From positions 38,267,376-38,331,375 of the forward strand of contig NC_087069.1 in NCBI RefSeq assembly GCF_963678635.1: a DNA stretch of 64,000 nucleotides, given 5' to 3'. Below the pieces are notes generated by a model, which saw only the letters and a program-made list of their open reading frames with translations, searched no databases and was not told the DNA's origin. Position numbers and translations under genes: made by a program. This document shows, in pieces, positions 21,144 through 31,357 of this stretch. The stretch's first letter is position 1. Each line of letters begins with the position of its first letter. The DNA is from Symsagittifera roscoffensis (lineage: Eukaryota > Xenacoelomorpha > Acoela > Convolutidae).

Positions 21144-21826
21144 AATCTTTAGGATGCCTCTCAAACATATAATAATCGTAAATTGCTAACGTTATTTTGT
21201 GTATTTAATTGGTTTGAAAACAATAAAATAATATTATATAATAATAATAGAGTAAAAGGCGTTTAAATCCTTCTTAATATGGTTTCAAACTCATTTGAGG
21301 CAAGCAGTTTGGAGTTTTCACTTTTACTTTTTTACACTATCACACTAAGGTAAGGCATTTTGGTAGCAGACTGAAACCGTAAATTTGGTAAATTTGCTCC
21401 ACAATACTATTTTTTGATGGAATTTGAAGAATTATATCAAGATCCACAGATATTGAATAGTTCTGTTAGGAGAAGTTTGGAATTGAACGACATGTAATTG
21501 AGAACTAGGCCACAAATCCAAAGATGAGGCGAGCTTCAGAGAACTTTATTTTTAGCCATAGCTGATTTGGTTTACCTAGTTTTTACAATTGCTGAGATTA
21601 TAAAAAGTCTTATAATTGCTTAAGATGCAGTGTGCATCGCAGAATTCAGAAACAAACCGTGGAGCTTAGAAAAAAAACTGTTGAACGTGAGAAAATGCGG
21701 AGTCCCATAAAATAACGAGAAATTAGTTCAAAAAGCCGAAACTACTGGTCTTTAAAATCCAAAGATTAAAACATATTTTGGCGTTTTGTTTGCAGTATTT
21801 TAGACAAGTTCTTTTCTTAAGATCAT

Positions 21827-21895
21827 TCATTCACGAGAAAACATAGCTGAGAAGAAGTTGCTCTTTTTCTTGACCTTCTTAGGCAAAGTTCCTTT
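21827..21895 (-). CDS. Terminal exon: basic cytoplasmic tail
   Basis: 22 codons from an ATTTTTAG acceptor: KGTLPKKVKKKSNFFSAM, then FSRE and TGA. It joins the preceding exon in phase 0. A highly basic tail right after a membrane segment fits a cytosolic C-terminus. No AATAAA was seen close downstream. Confidence 0.55.
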   Translation of the reverse strand, partial: KGTLPKKVKKKSNFFSAMFSRE

Positions 21896-22840
21896 CTAAA
21901 AATCTTGAACGGCCGATTTTAAACTTGAGTTACGTTGTTTGAACAAACAAAACGACTATATCAATGGATTCAGTTATTATTAATTATTGTAGTAAAAGGT
22001 TTTTCTTTACATCACAGATATTACACAGCAGATGAATGATATCATCAATCAGGACCCCGATTAAGAATGTGAGAGAGGCGTTGTAGCTCATAGCAATCAA
22101 CTTGGTATCTGTTAAGAGTGCACTTGCAGAAAAGGTGAGCGACCTGTAAACTATATGTTGAAGTTTGAATGAGCAGTTGAGGGTACAGTAAAGTTAGACC
22201 AGTAAGGACTCCATCCTAATCGAAAGTGCTCCTTTTGATCTGAGAAAAGTTTCAGTTGATTTCAAACGATAACAAAAACAAATTTATTGGTGAATTGCTA
22301 GTAAATTTCCGAGATTTGAGATACACTAAAGTCACGGAGAGCTTCTTGAATCGGAACCAAATTATGCCGGGTACTGAAAGTTTTACCTCAGGGGTTGACC
22401 CTTATGGTTATTGTGAAATTTATCAGGTTGGAGGACAACTTAGCAATTTACAAGTTTCGAAAAAATTTGAATAACAAAAACAACTAATTGAGTGGGAACA
22501 AAATATATATGAATGAGCGTCTCCCTCCTATTTAATCAAAGATAAGCCAAGAGGCAATTAAAATAGGTTTCATTACATCTTCTTGGAATTGCAGCGTGTC
22601 GATTTTGTGCAAAAATGACGTGGACAAGTTCGTTATGAAACGTGGACCATGCGGACGATTTGAAAACTACGGAACATGCTATCAAAAAACAACCCATGGC
22701 TAATAGGGCTAAAAGTCCTAAGCCCGGTGCATCCAAAATGCAAAATAAATAGAGAAACATGAAACTGTATGTTAGTTTTTCTCCCGAAGTATAAAAAAAT
22801 ATGAACGCGGAAAAGTAAACCATGTGAACTCTTATGAACT
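21827..22840 (-). CDS. Putative tetraspan-like membrane protein gene, last three exons
   Basis: Exons 22840-22577, 22108-22011 and 21895-21827 join in matching phases (1, then 0). Donors are GTAATG and GTAAAG; acceptors end CAACTAG, CTTAACAG and ATTTTTAG. The visible product is about 142 residues: FIRVHMVYFSAFIFFYTSG, a long hydrophobic block with LDAPGLGLLALLAMG, a loop rich in His/Asn, a further membrane segment (YNASLTFLIGVLIDDIIHLL) and a lysine-rich tail (KGTLPKKVKKKSNFF) before TGA. At least three membrane segments are visible. The layout resembles claudin-like or other four-pass proteins, but no signature motif confirms this. The 5' exons are not found. Confidence 0.6.
22011..22108 (-). 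CDS. Exon: last membrane segment
   Basis: 98 bases completing the split codon as Tyr, then TKLIAMSYNASLTFL through to LLCNICD and a GTAAAG donor. The frame is strongly hydrophobic, and the exon is too short for simple ORF detection. Some resemblance to class C GPCR segments (TKLIAMSYN) was noticed but is not convincing. Confidence 0.55.
22577..22840 (-). CDS. Exon: first visible membrane segments
   Basis: 264 bases: two leading bases, 87 codons, one trailing base. Two hydrophobic stretches are seen (MVYFSAFIFFY and a longer one through LFCILDAPGLGLLALLAMG). It ends IPRR before the GTAATG donor. The reading frame stays open past the donor to a stop near 22536. Confidence 0.55.
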
Positions 22841-24189
22841 CTAGTTGATGAGATGGGAGCAGTCCCTCAAAACTGACATTTTGAGTTTTTAATATTGATC
22901 TAGCTGTTAATTCTCCATCGGTTGAATGAGAAAAAGCGTTTGCTCTACAGATTTAAAGCTTTGGCTCTACAAACTAATTGCTTTCGAAAAACTATCGTTT
23001 TTTCATTAACTGTTTCGTTTTTTTTCCATAATTTCTCACCCATAGACAAAAACTAATTTCAACACTTCGCTTCGAGGCAAACGAGTTCTTTTTTGTTTTC
23101 CGTTTAATATGTTTTTAAATCAGGTATATGCTTGAAAAAACAGTACAAAGGCACGGTACAAAAACAAGGTACTAAATCTCAGTTTTATAACAATTCAATG
23201 ATCTCTAAAACGCAATATTCAGCAAAAGAAAGCAGAAAGGGTGAAGAATGCTTAAAATTGAGACTAGTTGCAATTCTCAGCAACTGCTTTAAAATGGAAA
23301 AAAAGTTTCAATCGAAGCATACTTGTTAAAAGTCGTGTCCGCAATTCTTAGTTTTCTTTTTTCTCGTAACTTTCTCAATTAGTATTTTCGAGTGTAGTTG
23401 CAATTTTCAGCCTTTAATCTCGAGTATAAATATCTTTTCCTGGTTGCAGTGTTCTGCAACCGGAAGGAGAGGTGTCGAAATTTGAAAACGAATTAATTTT
23501 GCTATTTTCAGCAATTATGGTTTAACAGAATAAAAAGCATTTAATTGAATTTTCAAAGTAAAACAAAACCGATTAAAGTAAGAAAAAGTGAAAATTTAAT
23601 TTATTGCGACTCTCAGCAGTCTGTTAATTAAATCACGTCAAAGTAAAAAAAACTGGTTAATATACAAAAAAAAACTTTCTGAAAATATTAACAAACGATT
23701 TTGAAAATCATAAAGTAATAGTATTTTGGCCATAAAAATAATAGGATACAGTCAGAAAAAGGAGTTACACCTAAAGCTGAATGTTCATTCTTTTGCAAAA
23801 AATACGCTCATTAGCGCCAAATCATTAAACATTAAAGCTTTTCCTTGAAACCAAAAGTAATAAGCCACAAATCATAGCTCTGACTGAAACATGGCTGAAT
23901 GATTATATGGAGTTTGGCAATTTCAAATTGACAGGTTACCAATCTATAGAAACTGTATAGGAACAAACGCGGTGGAGGTGTTGCCTTCTACTTAGGCGAA
24001 AGTATTTCATATAATAAATTAGAATCTGAATTCAGACGAAATGCAAACTTTAATTAATTTATGCGAAAACGGCGGAGAGAAAATTTTTATAACTGTCGTC
24101 TATAATGCACCGTAAATGAACTATTTTCTCGATCATTTAGAAAACTCTTGATTGTTTACAATCTCATTTGTTCGAGTTGAAAATGAATT

Positions 24190-24519
24190 TTGGAGATATG
24201 TACACTATATGTACACTATATGTATAAGTTGATGTGTCTGAATCGACAAAAGACTCTAAAACTTGAAAACAGCCTGCTACTGTTTGGATTAAAATTATTT
24301 AAAAGTGAAAGTACTCAAATAACAAAAAGCAGCCAGTCAACAGTAGATGAAATTTTTACCAATTTTTACTCAATAGTCATGGTCCAACACAACTCATTAT
24401 TGGATCACAAGACGGTAGAAACTGAAGAACCATTTTTGACTGAAAACGAAACATTGCTCAAAAAACGAAATCTTGAACTTTGGGGAAAATTGAACGTTTT
24501 GGAGAACCATGAGATTTAG
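24190..24519 (+). pseudogene. LINE endonuclease C-terminus and linker
   Basis: 110 open codons including TQITKSSQSTVDEIFTNF, which matches the end of the APE-type endonuclease (T.IT..S.S.iD.IfTN), then a linker. The start overlaps a short tandem ATGTACACTATAT repeat at 24197-24226, which is not part of the family. Confidence 0.6.
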
Positions 24520-25550
24520 CTGAAGGATTGTGCGCTGTGGCGCAGCACTAAAAAATTGAGTAGACGAAGGATACGGAAGATGTAAGTGAGTGCTTTTCAC
24601 AGATCCTAATTGCTATCCAGTCTACTTGTGAAAAATTCAATCCTAAGCTCCCCATCAATAAAAACAGGAAAAGTTGGATAACAGCTAAATTTAAAAATGT
24701 GAGTAATAAGAAGAATAAATTAAACAAAACATATTCAAACAATAAGGTTGATGTAAGCTTAATAAGATCCAGGAACAACGGAAAAAATTGAAAAGCTTGT
24801 GTCAAATATCAAAAAAAAATTTCTTTGAGAGAAGACTTGAAAGCAAGAGCCATAAAAGCAAAATTGTTTTAAAAGTCATTGCTTAGACTAGAAAAACGGA
24901 AGAACAAGTGAGTTTAAAACACAGCATTCCGAGTAAAGAAGAACTTAACGAATTTTCTTTTTATTGAAATTGGTCATAAGCTAATCGAAACTAATACAAC
25001 AGCACAAAAATTTGAAATTAATGTAGTAAAAGAAAATACAATAAATTTATCACCCCAAGAAATTATTAAAAGCCTGAAACAAACAGCCTGGATAGTTACA
25101 GCCAAAATAACAACCAAATAAAAAAATAAGTCCCGTTATATCCGAGCTATTGAGTTGCCTTTTTAATCAAATGTGTAGAGTTGTTATATAATCCTTAAAT
25201 TTCTAAGATAGCAAAAGTTCAGCCAATTCATAACAAAAACACAGTAACTACAGATCTATATCTTTTCTACCAATTATGGGGAAAACTTTTGAAAAACTTG
25301 ATTAATAATTGCTTGAGAAGTTTTCTGAATGAATATGAAGTAGTAACAGCATGTCAGTACGAATTCCGAACTAAAAAAACACAGTTGATGCTATCTTAGA
25401 ACTCAGTGAATAAATAGTGGAGAACTTAGAAGATAATGTTGGCTACGTGTGTACGCTGATGGATCTTACAAAAGCGTTCGACACATTTGATCATAAAATC
25501 TTACTGGAAAATGCGAATTATACGGTTTACGAGGTAAAATTATTAGTCTA

Positions 25551-25808
25551 TTGAGGTCATACCTTGAAAATTGTAAGCAGTACGTTAGTTATAACAATTC
25601 AATATCAGACACTAAAACAATCTATGATTGTTTTACACAAGGTTCATTCCTGGGTGTTTTTTTGCTGTATATAAACGATTTGCCAAACGTCTGTAGACGT
25701 AATAAGGTTGTACTGTTTGCTGATGATTGCGTGTTGCATACAACATCTGAAACAGGAAATCAGCAGCAAGTGAAAGCTGATACAAACAATGTTGAAAAAT
25801 GGTTTTAG
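25551..25808 (+). pseudogene. LINE reverse transcriptase palm fragment
   Basis: It holds the QGS..G..LLYINDLPN and FADD motifs of non-LTR RT in one frame of 86 codons. The upstream fingers and downstream thumb are in other frames, and a stop follows at 25806. It is nonfunctional. Confidence 0.8.
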
Positions 25809-26839
25809 AGACTGAGATTACCATAAGCAAGGATAAAACAGCCACCTTATTATTTAACAGGAAAAAATTCTCTAACAATGGATCCCAAAAACTTTTGGGG
25901 CGAAAAACTGACGAAAAATTTGATTTCAAAACACACATCGATAAAACTTTGTAAAAGGCAGCCAAATATTGCTCGATGATCTATCAGCTCAGATATCTAC
26001 ACTGCTCAAGATATACAGAACGTGTATTCAACCAATATATCAATATAATGTACCCAAAAAATTCGTGTGGAGGAACTGTTTTAAAACTAAAAAGTGGGAA
26101 AGTCTGAAACATGTTCGCGACAAACACAAACTCTGTTTGCTTCGAGAATTACACGTATATGAGCTTTTTAAACTCTTGGTTAAAATTATAAGACGATCTA
26201 GTGGAAATAAAAAAAACTTCATGAATACATAAGTGAACAGGAGATAACAGATACTATCAAAACAGGCAACATTAGAAAAAAGCTTCGCAGCCGAAACAAA
26301 CTCAATACAAGAGCAAAAAAGAAAATCGTAAATAGGATTCGTACTTTGTATAATAAAATCTTGAAGTTAGATAAAAGTTTTCGTCAGAAAGCGTTAACAA
26401 CTACCAATGAATCTTTGGACTCGTTTTCTCAAAACAAGAGACATATACATTGTGACAACGAACCTTTTCTAAGTATTTCGTGGTAATTTCAACCCCTTGT
26501 TATAGTATTTATGCAAATTTTACTTTGATTGTTAGACAACACCAGAACAAACAGGTTTTTTTTCTCTTCTAATTTTTTGTGATATTTGAAGCAATTTTGC
26601 GGTCCTTTTGTGCATATGATTTTAGTTTAAAAAGTAGACGAAGAAATTTTGCTTTTGGAGAGGCCACCCGACAGGTTGATGCATTTTTGGTATTCTCTCA
26701 AGCCGAACTATATTGTAAATGTACTTTTTCATAGAATGCGCGCTTATAAGTTTTGGCTTGAAAATAAAAGTTATAGTTATTATAAAAAGCACCAATATGC
26801 GAACCACTGTTGTGTACCTGCCTGAGAATTAAATGCAAC

Positions 26840-26963
26840 TTTTTTTTTCTGGGCTGGGTAACGTTGTCTCACCCTCAAGCAACGAGCACGGATCAAGGTG
26901 GGCTTCGAACTTCTGATTTTTCAATTAATGGGCAGAGACGTGACCACTTCACCACCTCTCCAC
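26840..26963 (-). mobile_element. tRNA-derived SINE
   Basis: On the minus strand the head has an A box TGGTGAAGTGG and, about 45 bases on, a B box GTTCGAAGCC, spaced as in tRNA promoters. A short unique body ending GGGCTGGGTAACG.. is followed by AGAAAAAAAAAG as a 3' A-tail. The cloverleaf is not intact. Length is about 124 bp. No target-site duplication was recognised. Confidence 0.55.
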
Positions 26964-27452
26964 TTTTCGCTTTTCTCAAATTCGTTTTTGTTGAGTAAAT
27001 TTGTTATACGCAAACTATTTCTGTGCAGACTCAAATGGTTTCTTCTAATGACAATTATATATTTGATATCTTCGTCTTCGGCCAAGACGAACCATGCGTA
27101 GTCGAGAACCATGCGCTGGTCGAGAAAATTGAATCAGATGCCTCGAATAAAAACGGGAGTTCTGGGATATTTTGTCCCGTGTGTGAGCATGCGATGACAA
27201 TCCAATTCCATTTGTCAGAGGAGATCATTTCAGTGCCAGTCATCAGAGGTAGAAATGGCGATAGCTACAGTTTGACTTCACTTGTTGCGTGACGAAAGGG
27301 ACTACCAATAAAATAGTTCGTTTTTTTTTATATTTTCGGGCGAGTTGACGTCCTTGAGAAAATTGACGTTAAAGAATGAGACTTGTCTCCATCGGATCTC
27401 ACAGGAGGAAACATGGTATCTGCGTTAGCTGCAGAAACTGTGGTACTGGAGT

Positions 27453-27767
27453 TTAGAGGAATGCAAACCCTGCTCGATGGGCGAATTTCGTCATCCAAAA
27501 TTTCCCAAATGTGGACAAAGAATGTGGCCCGCCTTGTTCTTGTTCGGGACGGATGTCAGGAGCGTCTGAAGAAGCTTCATCCGCCATAGCTCTCATTGAC
27601 TTACTTGGTCTCCTTGGAGTCGACATGGCTCGATGAGACTCTGGCTTTTGACGAATCGAAACTACAATTGTGCGAGCCGCAATTTTGGCAGGTGCCGTGC
27701 TCGGCTGGTGCAGAGGACGATTGTCGTTGGGGTTGGTCCACAAAACACTGGTAGTCCGATTTGGCAC
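27453..27767 (-). pseudogene. 104-codon open frame, possible gypsy Pol C-terminus
   Basis: A Pro/Arg/Ser-rich frame (LHQPSTAPAKIAARTIVVS, then PRRPSKSMRAMADEASSD) lies on the same strand and about 200 bases past a gypsy integrase zinc domain. It could be the basic, proline-rich integrase tail. An alternative reading exists: a spliced pair of exons in another frame (27816-27608 with a GTAAGT donor, then 27468-27326 ending TAA), giving a Ser-rich tail (GTCQNCGSHNCSFDSS). The two readings are mutually exclusive, and the choice is unresolved. Confidence 0.35.
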
Positions 27768-27991
27768 TGCTGGACGTTACCGACCTCTTCTGGTAGAAGA
27801 ATTTTGTTTGCCTAAAAAAAACTTGACATGTTTGACATGGCGAACCGACACATGATACCTTCTCATAACCTTATCTTTATCAGTAATGTAACTGATTCAA
27901 AGACAAATTCGATTCAAAAGTCGTTGTATATTTCTTGCTCCAATTTTCCTTTAAAAGTTCGAAAATATTCCCACCATCACCGGGTTATTAA

Positions 27992-28216
27992 TCATAGGGT
28001 GGTCCAAATGCCCGTTAGTGCCCGAAGATGCACGATATCTCGAGGCATCCAAGGCCACCAAGCATAGTGAGCGGCGTCTTTCATCGACAACTGGCCGGCA
28101 CGAAAACGGCAGAGACGTGCCAGCATCGCTTTCTGAAGATTATTCGGAAAAAATATCCCGTTATCCATAATTAAACATCCGTCTAACACGGTCGAAAAAT
28201 GCCAAATCGAATCCAA
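27992..28216 (-). pseudogene. Ty3/gypsy integrase zinc-binding (H2C2) fragment
   Basis: The translation contains IFFPNNLQKAMLARLC followed by MKDAAHYAWWPWMPRDIVHL. This matches the gypsy pattern iP..Lr..mL..lH..H.G..kmk..ar.yvWWPgmd.dIe. The catalytic core that should follow is missing; the next sequence on this strand is the proline-rich frame at 27.8 kb. The His and Cys ligands are partly lost. Confidence 0.7.
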
Positions 28217-28696
28217 AAAAGTATAGACCCGGCTGAAACCTTCAAAGTAGTTATTGAATAAAGACTACGATCGTCGTCTATACGCTCCGCCAAGATATCT
28301 GAGTTAGGAATCCTCACCAGTCAAGGTAACGTGCCCTTCAAGGCCGTAGCTTTACTGATTACGTGCTCCTACGAGGATGATTCGCACCCGATCAAATCGG
28401 GCGACGCCTGTTTTCGCCCAAAACAGGGACCTATCCACCAGCAAAGGCTGGTTAAATAGTGGATGGAAAATGTCGTCGCTAACATATCCATTAAACTGTG
28501 AAAACGCATGACTGAGACGAATTGAATACAGCAATCAACCAATTAAACTAGCAAGACTGAATGTCCCCTATTCAAACGGCCGGATGAGAAAAACTGTGTA
28601 AAACAGTTCAAGAAGAAATATGCGGGAAAAGTGGCAATTTGCATAAAGTTGGAAAACTGCCTTATGGTTGGACGCGATATTTTCAACAAAATAGGT

Positions 28697-28974
28697 CGCC
28701 CTCTAGAGGTGGCGTGACGTGATAATTACTGCAATCTGATTGGTTGACTAGCAAATAATAAGTTTCGTAGCCCTCTAGTGGCTGAACGTCGACCAAGCTT
28801 GAATATGAATGATCGGTTTGATGACCAAAAAACCTGCCGCCCTCAAGTGTCAGATGTCAACCTTCCATCCTTGTCGAAAAACAATAATTGTCAAATTCTT
28901 CTGGACAAATTTCCAACCCTTTCAAAGTGAAAAAAGAAAAATTGAATGATGAGACACTCGCGCCCTCTTGTGGC
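28697..28974 (-). promoter_or_regulatory. Cluster of four CTCF-like motifs, same orientation
   Basis: Minus-strand matches to the CTCF core CCASYAGRKGGCR occur at about 28697-28709, 28769-28782, 28838-28851 and 28960-28974, with 1, 1, 2 and 1 mismatches. Core forms are CTAGAGGGCG, CCACTAGAGGGC, CACTTGAGGGCG and CCACAAGAGGGCGC. All four point the same way, spaced 72, 69 and 122 bases, inside otherwise AT-rich noncoding DNA. Similar CGCCCTCTAGTGG words also occur in animal repeats, so insulator function is inference. Confidence 0.4.
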
Positions 28975-29749
28975 TTGAAGCCAGCGCTGTTGTGGAATGT
29001 TAACTGATCAGAATTTATAATTTTGAAAATCTATTCCACACGAGTATACGAATAATTATGTAAATAGTTTTGAGAACGGGAATCGATTGATGTATGATTG
29101 TCACTAGAAAATTGGGTTTGTTTTATTAATTTTCCTGATGAATTGGAGCATGACTGATATCCAGGCTTGGATATCTTAACAACATCATCTAAAAAAAGGA
29201 AGCGTCAAAAATTTCGTAATGCAATCGAATATATATTGTTTGTAGATTTCAACCGGTTTTAACGCTTAAATGCAGGGAAAAAGGGGATGTAGTCAACTAT
29301 ACCCAATTTATTACCCGAGAGTTGGACAGTAATTAAATCGAATGGTAAAAAACAGGATTGTTAACGATTCAGTCGTGACTGGTGTGCCTTGCTCCTGTGG
29401 TTTGATTCGAGTGCCGAGATGATTGCTTTGGGCTCCGTTTGTACTTCAAAACGCTTTCGAATAACTATAAAACTATTCACATGATCAAAACGATTGCAAA
29501 TATTTCAAGTTCATTTGTATTGTACTTTTGATCTTGATCATTCAGAAAACGCACATCAAATGCAATTTGCGCCTAGACTGCACTCTCTAGTTCTTTCTCT
29601 AGCGCCGCAACCAAACGTTCAACATTTGAACATAGTGGAACGATATTGATGATATTGGTACATTTTCGTGATAGCTCCAATAAGAACGAAAATGTTTTTA
29701 TAAACTATTTGTTGCACGTCACCTCACCAGAATTTGTTGAATTTCAGAG

Positions 29750-29863
29750 ATGGGCGTAACTAGTTGGAATGAAGTGCAATATAGGCAGGAAACGCTGGAG
29801 ATGGTAAAGAATACCCATAAACGAACTGATTTGCTCAAAATCTCTGGTAGACTTGAGCGCTAG
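29750..29863 (+). CDS. Small exon or ORF candidate (37 codons)
   Basis: Right after a GAATTTCAG acceptor-like site, ATG begins MGVTSWNEVQYRQETLEMV, then a basic stretch, ending LKISGRLER and TAG. A GTAAAG donor-like site lies after LEM. The composition looks coding, but nothing else supports it and no partner exon was found. Confidence 0.2.
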   Translation: MGVTSWNEVQYRQETLEMVKNTHKRTDLLKISGRLER

Positions 29864-30007
29864 TACTGCTTCATTTTTTGGTCGTTTTGGGCGACATCTC
29901 AAATCGAATTTCACTGAATTTCACTGAAATTTCACTGAAAGTTTCATCTTCAGTTTTCGCGCTATTTCATTTGATTTGCAACAATACTGGAATGAGTTGA
30001 AACAAGT

Positions 30008-30301
30008 TCAAATCAAAAACAAAAATGACAATTTACCAACTAATCCAGTCAAGGTTTTGGATTCAATTTTTGGTGTTAAAAAAATAAAAGACACATTTTT
30101 CCCCAATACTTCTTTTGAATTAAGATTGAAAATAAGAAGTTTTTGTTGAGGAATTACCGGTTTAAATTCAGGACTACTTAGGAGATTTTCTCTCAGTTTC
30201 TTTGCGCGATATCGCGTTTTGCGAGTTCTCGTTATCGCTAATTTATACGAATTGTCCTTTTTGTGTATTGTCGTATTACGCACATTGATGGGTGATTTCA
30301 A
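30008..30301 (-). other. 97-codon lysine/arginine-rich open frame, unrecognised
   Basis: It lies on the minus strand just downstream of the gypsy zinc knuckles. It starts MKSPINVRNTTIHKKDN and contains TRTRKTRYRAKKLREN. It could be the nucleocapsid-to-protease linker of the same gypsy copy. No DTGA-type protease motif is present, so the assignment is tentative. Confidence 0.25.
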
Positions 30302-30399
30302 TACTTCACACCTTACTATTCACTGTATTCACCTCTTCTAACTTCTTCACTGGCTCGGTTGGTAATGGGGATATATCTAAATTTCTTTAATGAACAATT

Positions 30400-30600
30400 T
30401 TGTCGAATGCTGGCACTGCAAATTTGGACTCACTGAAATTGCAGTTATGAAAATGCAGTTTTTGCGATTTATCACTTTACAAAAGTTACAATCATGAGTA
30501 AAATGACCCCTTTTAATACCATTTTTATGGGTTACACTTCCAGCTGGACAGGACTTATTATGATTCGGTTTGATTTTACTGCCACACGAAAAAGAGACTT
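30400..30600 (-). pseudogene. Ty3/gypsy gag zinc-knuckle fragment
   Basis: The minus-strand frame reads FSCGSKIKPNHNKSCPAG, then GIKRGHFTHDCNFCK. This fits the double knuckle of gypsy gag (C.yCG..H....CPA.g..C..C.k.GHf...C) with several Cys replaced (a Gly-Ser pair and a His-Lys pair stand at ligand positions). Together with the integrase fragment at 28.2 kb it marks a scattered minus-strand gypsy copy over about 3 kb. Confidence 0.6.
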
Positions 30601-30723
30601 TTGAATCTCTGGAATTTTCCTCCTCTATTTGTTCGTTGATTGCGTCCGATTAGTTTTTTATTTTGTACTGAAATAATTGGTTACTGTTTGAATCGGAAAT
30701 TTTGTGATTAACTTTGACCTGAA

Positions 30724-30966
30724 TTGATCGGATTTCCCGAGTATGACGAATTACTTAGTTGTTTAGACAAACTAGTCGCCGATTGCGCTCCATTTTCTAG
30801 AAGCAAAGCGGACTTAAGTATACCTTCCGCAGTTGCACCCGAACATGTAGTCTCTCTAGATGTAATTGAATCTCTTCTTAGCGATAAAAAACCTCTGACA
30901 ACTTGTTTTTCTTGCGCTAGAGACCAGCCACACAAACCTGCTTGGACCGTGAAATGCAAAAACTGA
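30724..30966 (+). other. 80-codon open frame with Cys/His cluster, possible LINE ORF1
   Basis: The frame reads IGFPEYDELLSCLDKLVADC, a Ser/Ala linker, LDVIESLLSDKKPLT and CFSCARDQPHKPAWTVKCKN before TGA, with FHALPLG following in frame. C..C, W.V.C and an FH after the stop resemble the PHD-like finger of some non-LTR ORF1 proteins, with the last Cys codon changed to TGA. The opposite strand is also open (93 codons). Confidence 0.3.
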
Positions 30967-31199
30967 TTCCATGCTCTCCCGCTCGGCATGAGCAGCTTTT
31001 TAGGTTTGTAGACGTTCGATTATGAAGTGTTTTTTTCTTCATGAGTTTGAATTTACAATTTTCGAAATTTTCTGTAAGGAATTGAGTTGGGGTTTTTATG
31101 CAGATAATCTGGTAAGAAGCTTCTGCAGATAATTTTGTACTCTATCTAGGGAGAAAAAACAATCTAGATTTGAGTATTTAATCTGCTTGGAAAAAACAC

Positions 31200-31357
31200 C
31201 TGGGGGCATGCATCCTTGAGCCTTTGCTTTTCCTTTCATCGTTCAACTCTTGCGTCTTACGCACAGAGGCAACATCACTTGCATAACAGTTAACCTCGGC
31301 TGCCGCATCTTGGATATCCATCTGCTTCCGGTCTTGGAGTAGGGGCATCGTAAACAT
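31200..31357 (-). CDS. Exon candidate: 52 codons, charged, unrecognised
   Basis: ATG at 31357 starts MFTMPLLQDRKQMDIQDAAA, then CYASDVASVRKTQELNDERK and SKGSRMHAP, ending in phase 2 at a CAG/GTGTTT donor. A good acceptor (ATTCCTTACAG at about 31078) follows on the same strand and would add RKFRKL and a stop. The composition is clearly protein-like and GC-richer than the surroundings. It could be a host gene or part of the nearby gypsy copy. Confidence 0.4.

Larger units (their letters stand above)
23870..26480 (+). mobile_element. Degenerate APE-type LINE (CR1/Jockey-like)
   Basis: Endonuclease motifs ALTETWLNDYMEFGNF (23876), NKRGGGVAFYLGES (about 23962) and the EN end TQITKSSQSTVDEIFTNF (about 24318) are followed by RT fragments: DLTKAFDTFDHKILL (about 25465), QGSFLGVFLLYINDLPN (about 25640) and LFADDCVLH (about 25710). 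The reading frame changes repeatedly and carries many stops, so the copy is dead. The RT active site reads FADDC where FADDT is usual. Confidence 0.85.

Noticed and set aside
22030-22100. tRNA gene suggested by GCGTTGTAGCTCATAG
   Set aside because: Resembles the start of a tRNA but no matching acceptor stem or B box follows. The opposite strand is a better coding exon.
21997-22141. Class C GPCR (GABA-B-like) identity for the 22-kb gene
   Set aside because: Only TKLIAMSYN resembles TM5 of that family. The exon is followed directly by the tail and stop, which does not fit a seven-pass receptor.
27023-27292. 89-codon plus-strand frame with CPVC and a good CTGTGCAG acceptor
   Set aside because: It overlaps minus-strand frames of the gypsy region, and no partner exon was found. 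The splice-like ends may be chance.
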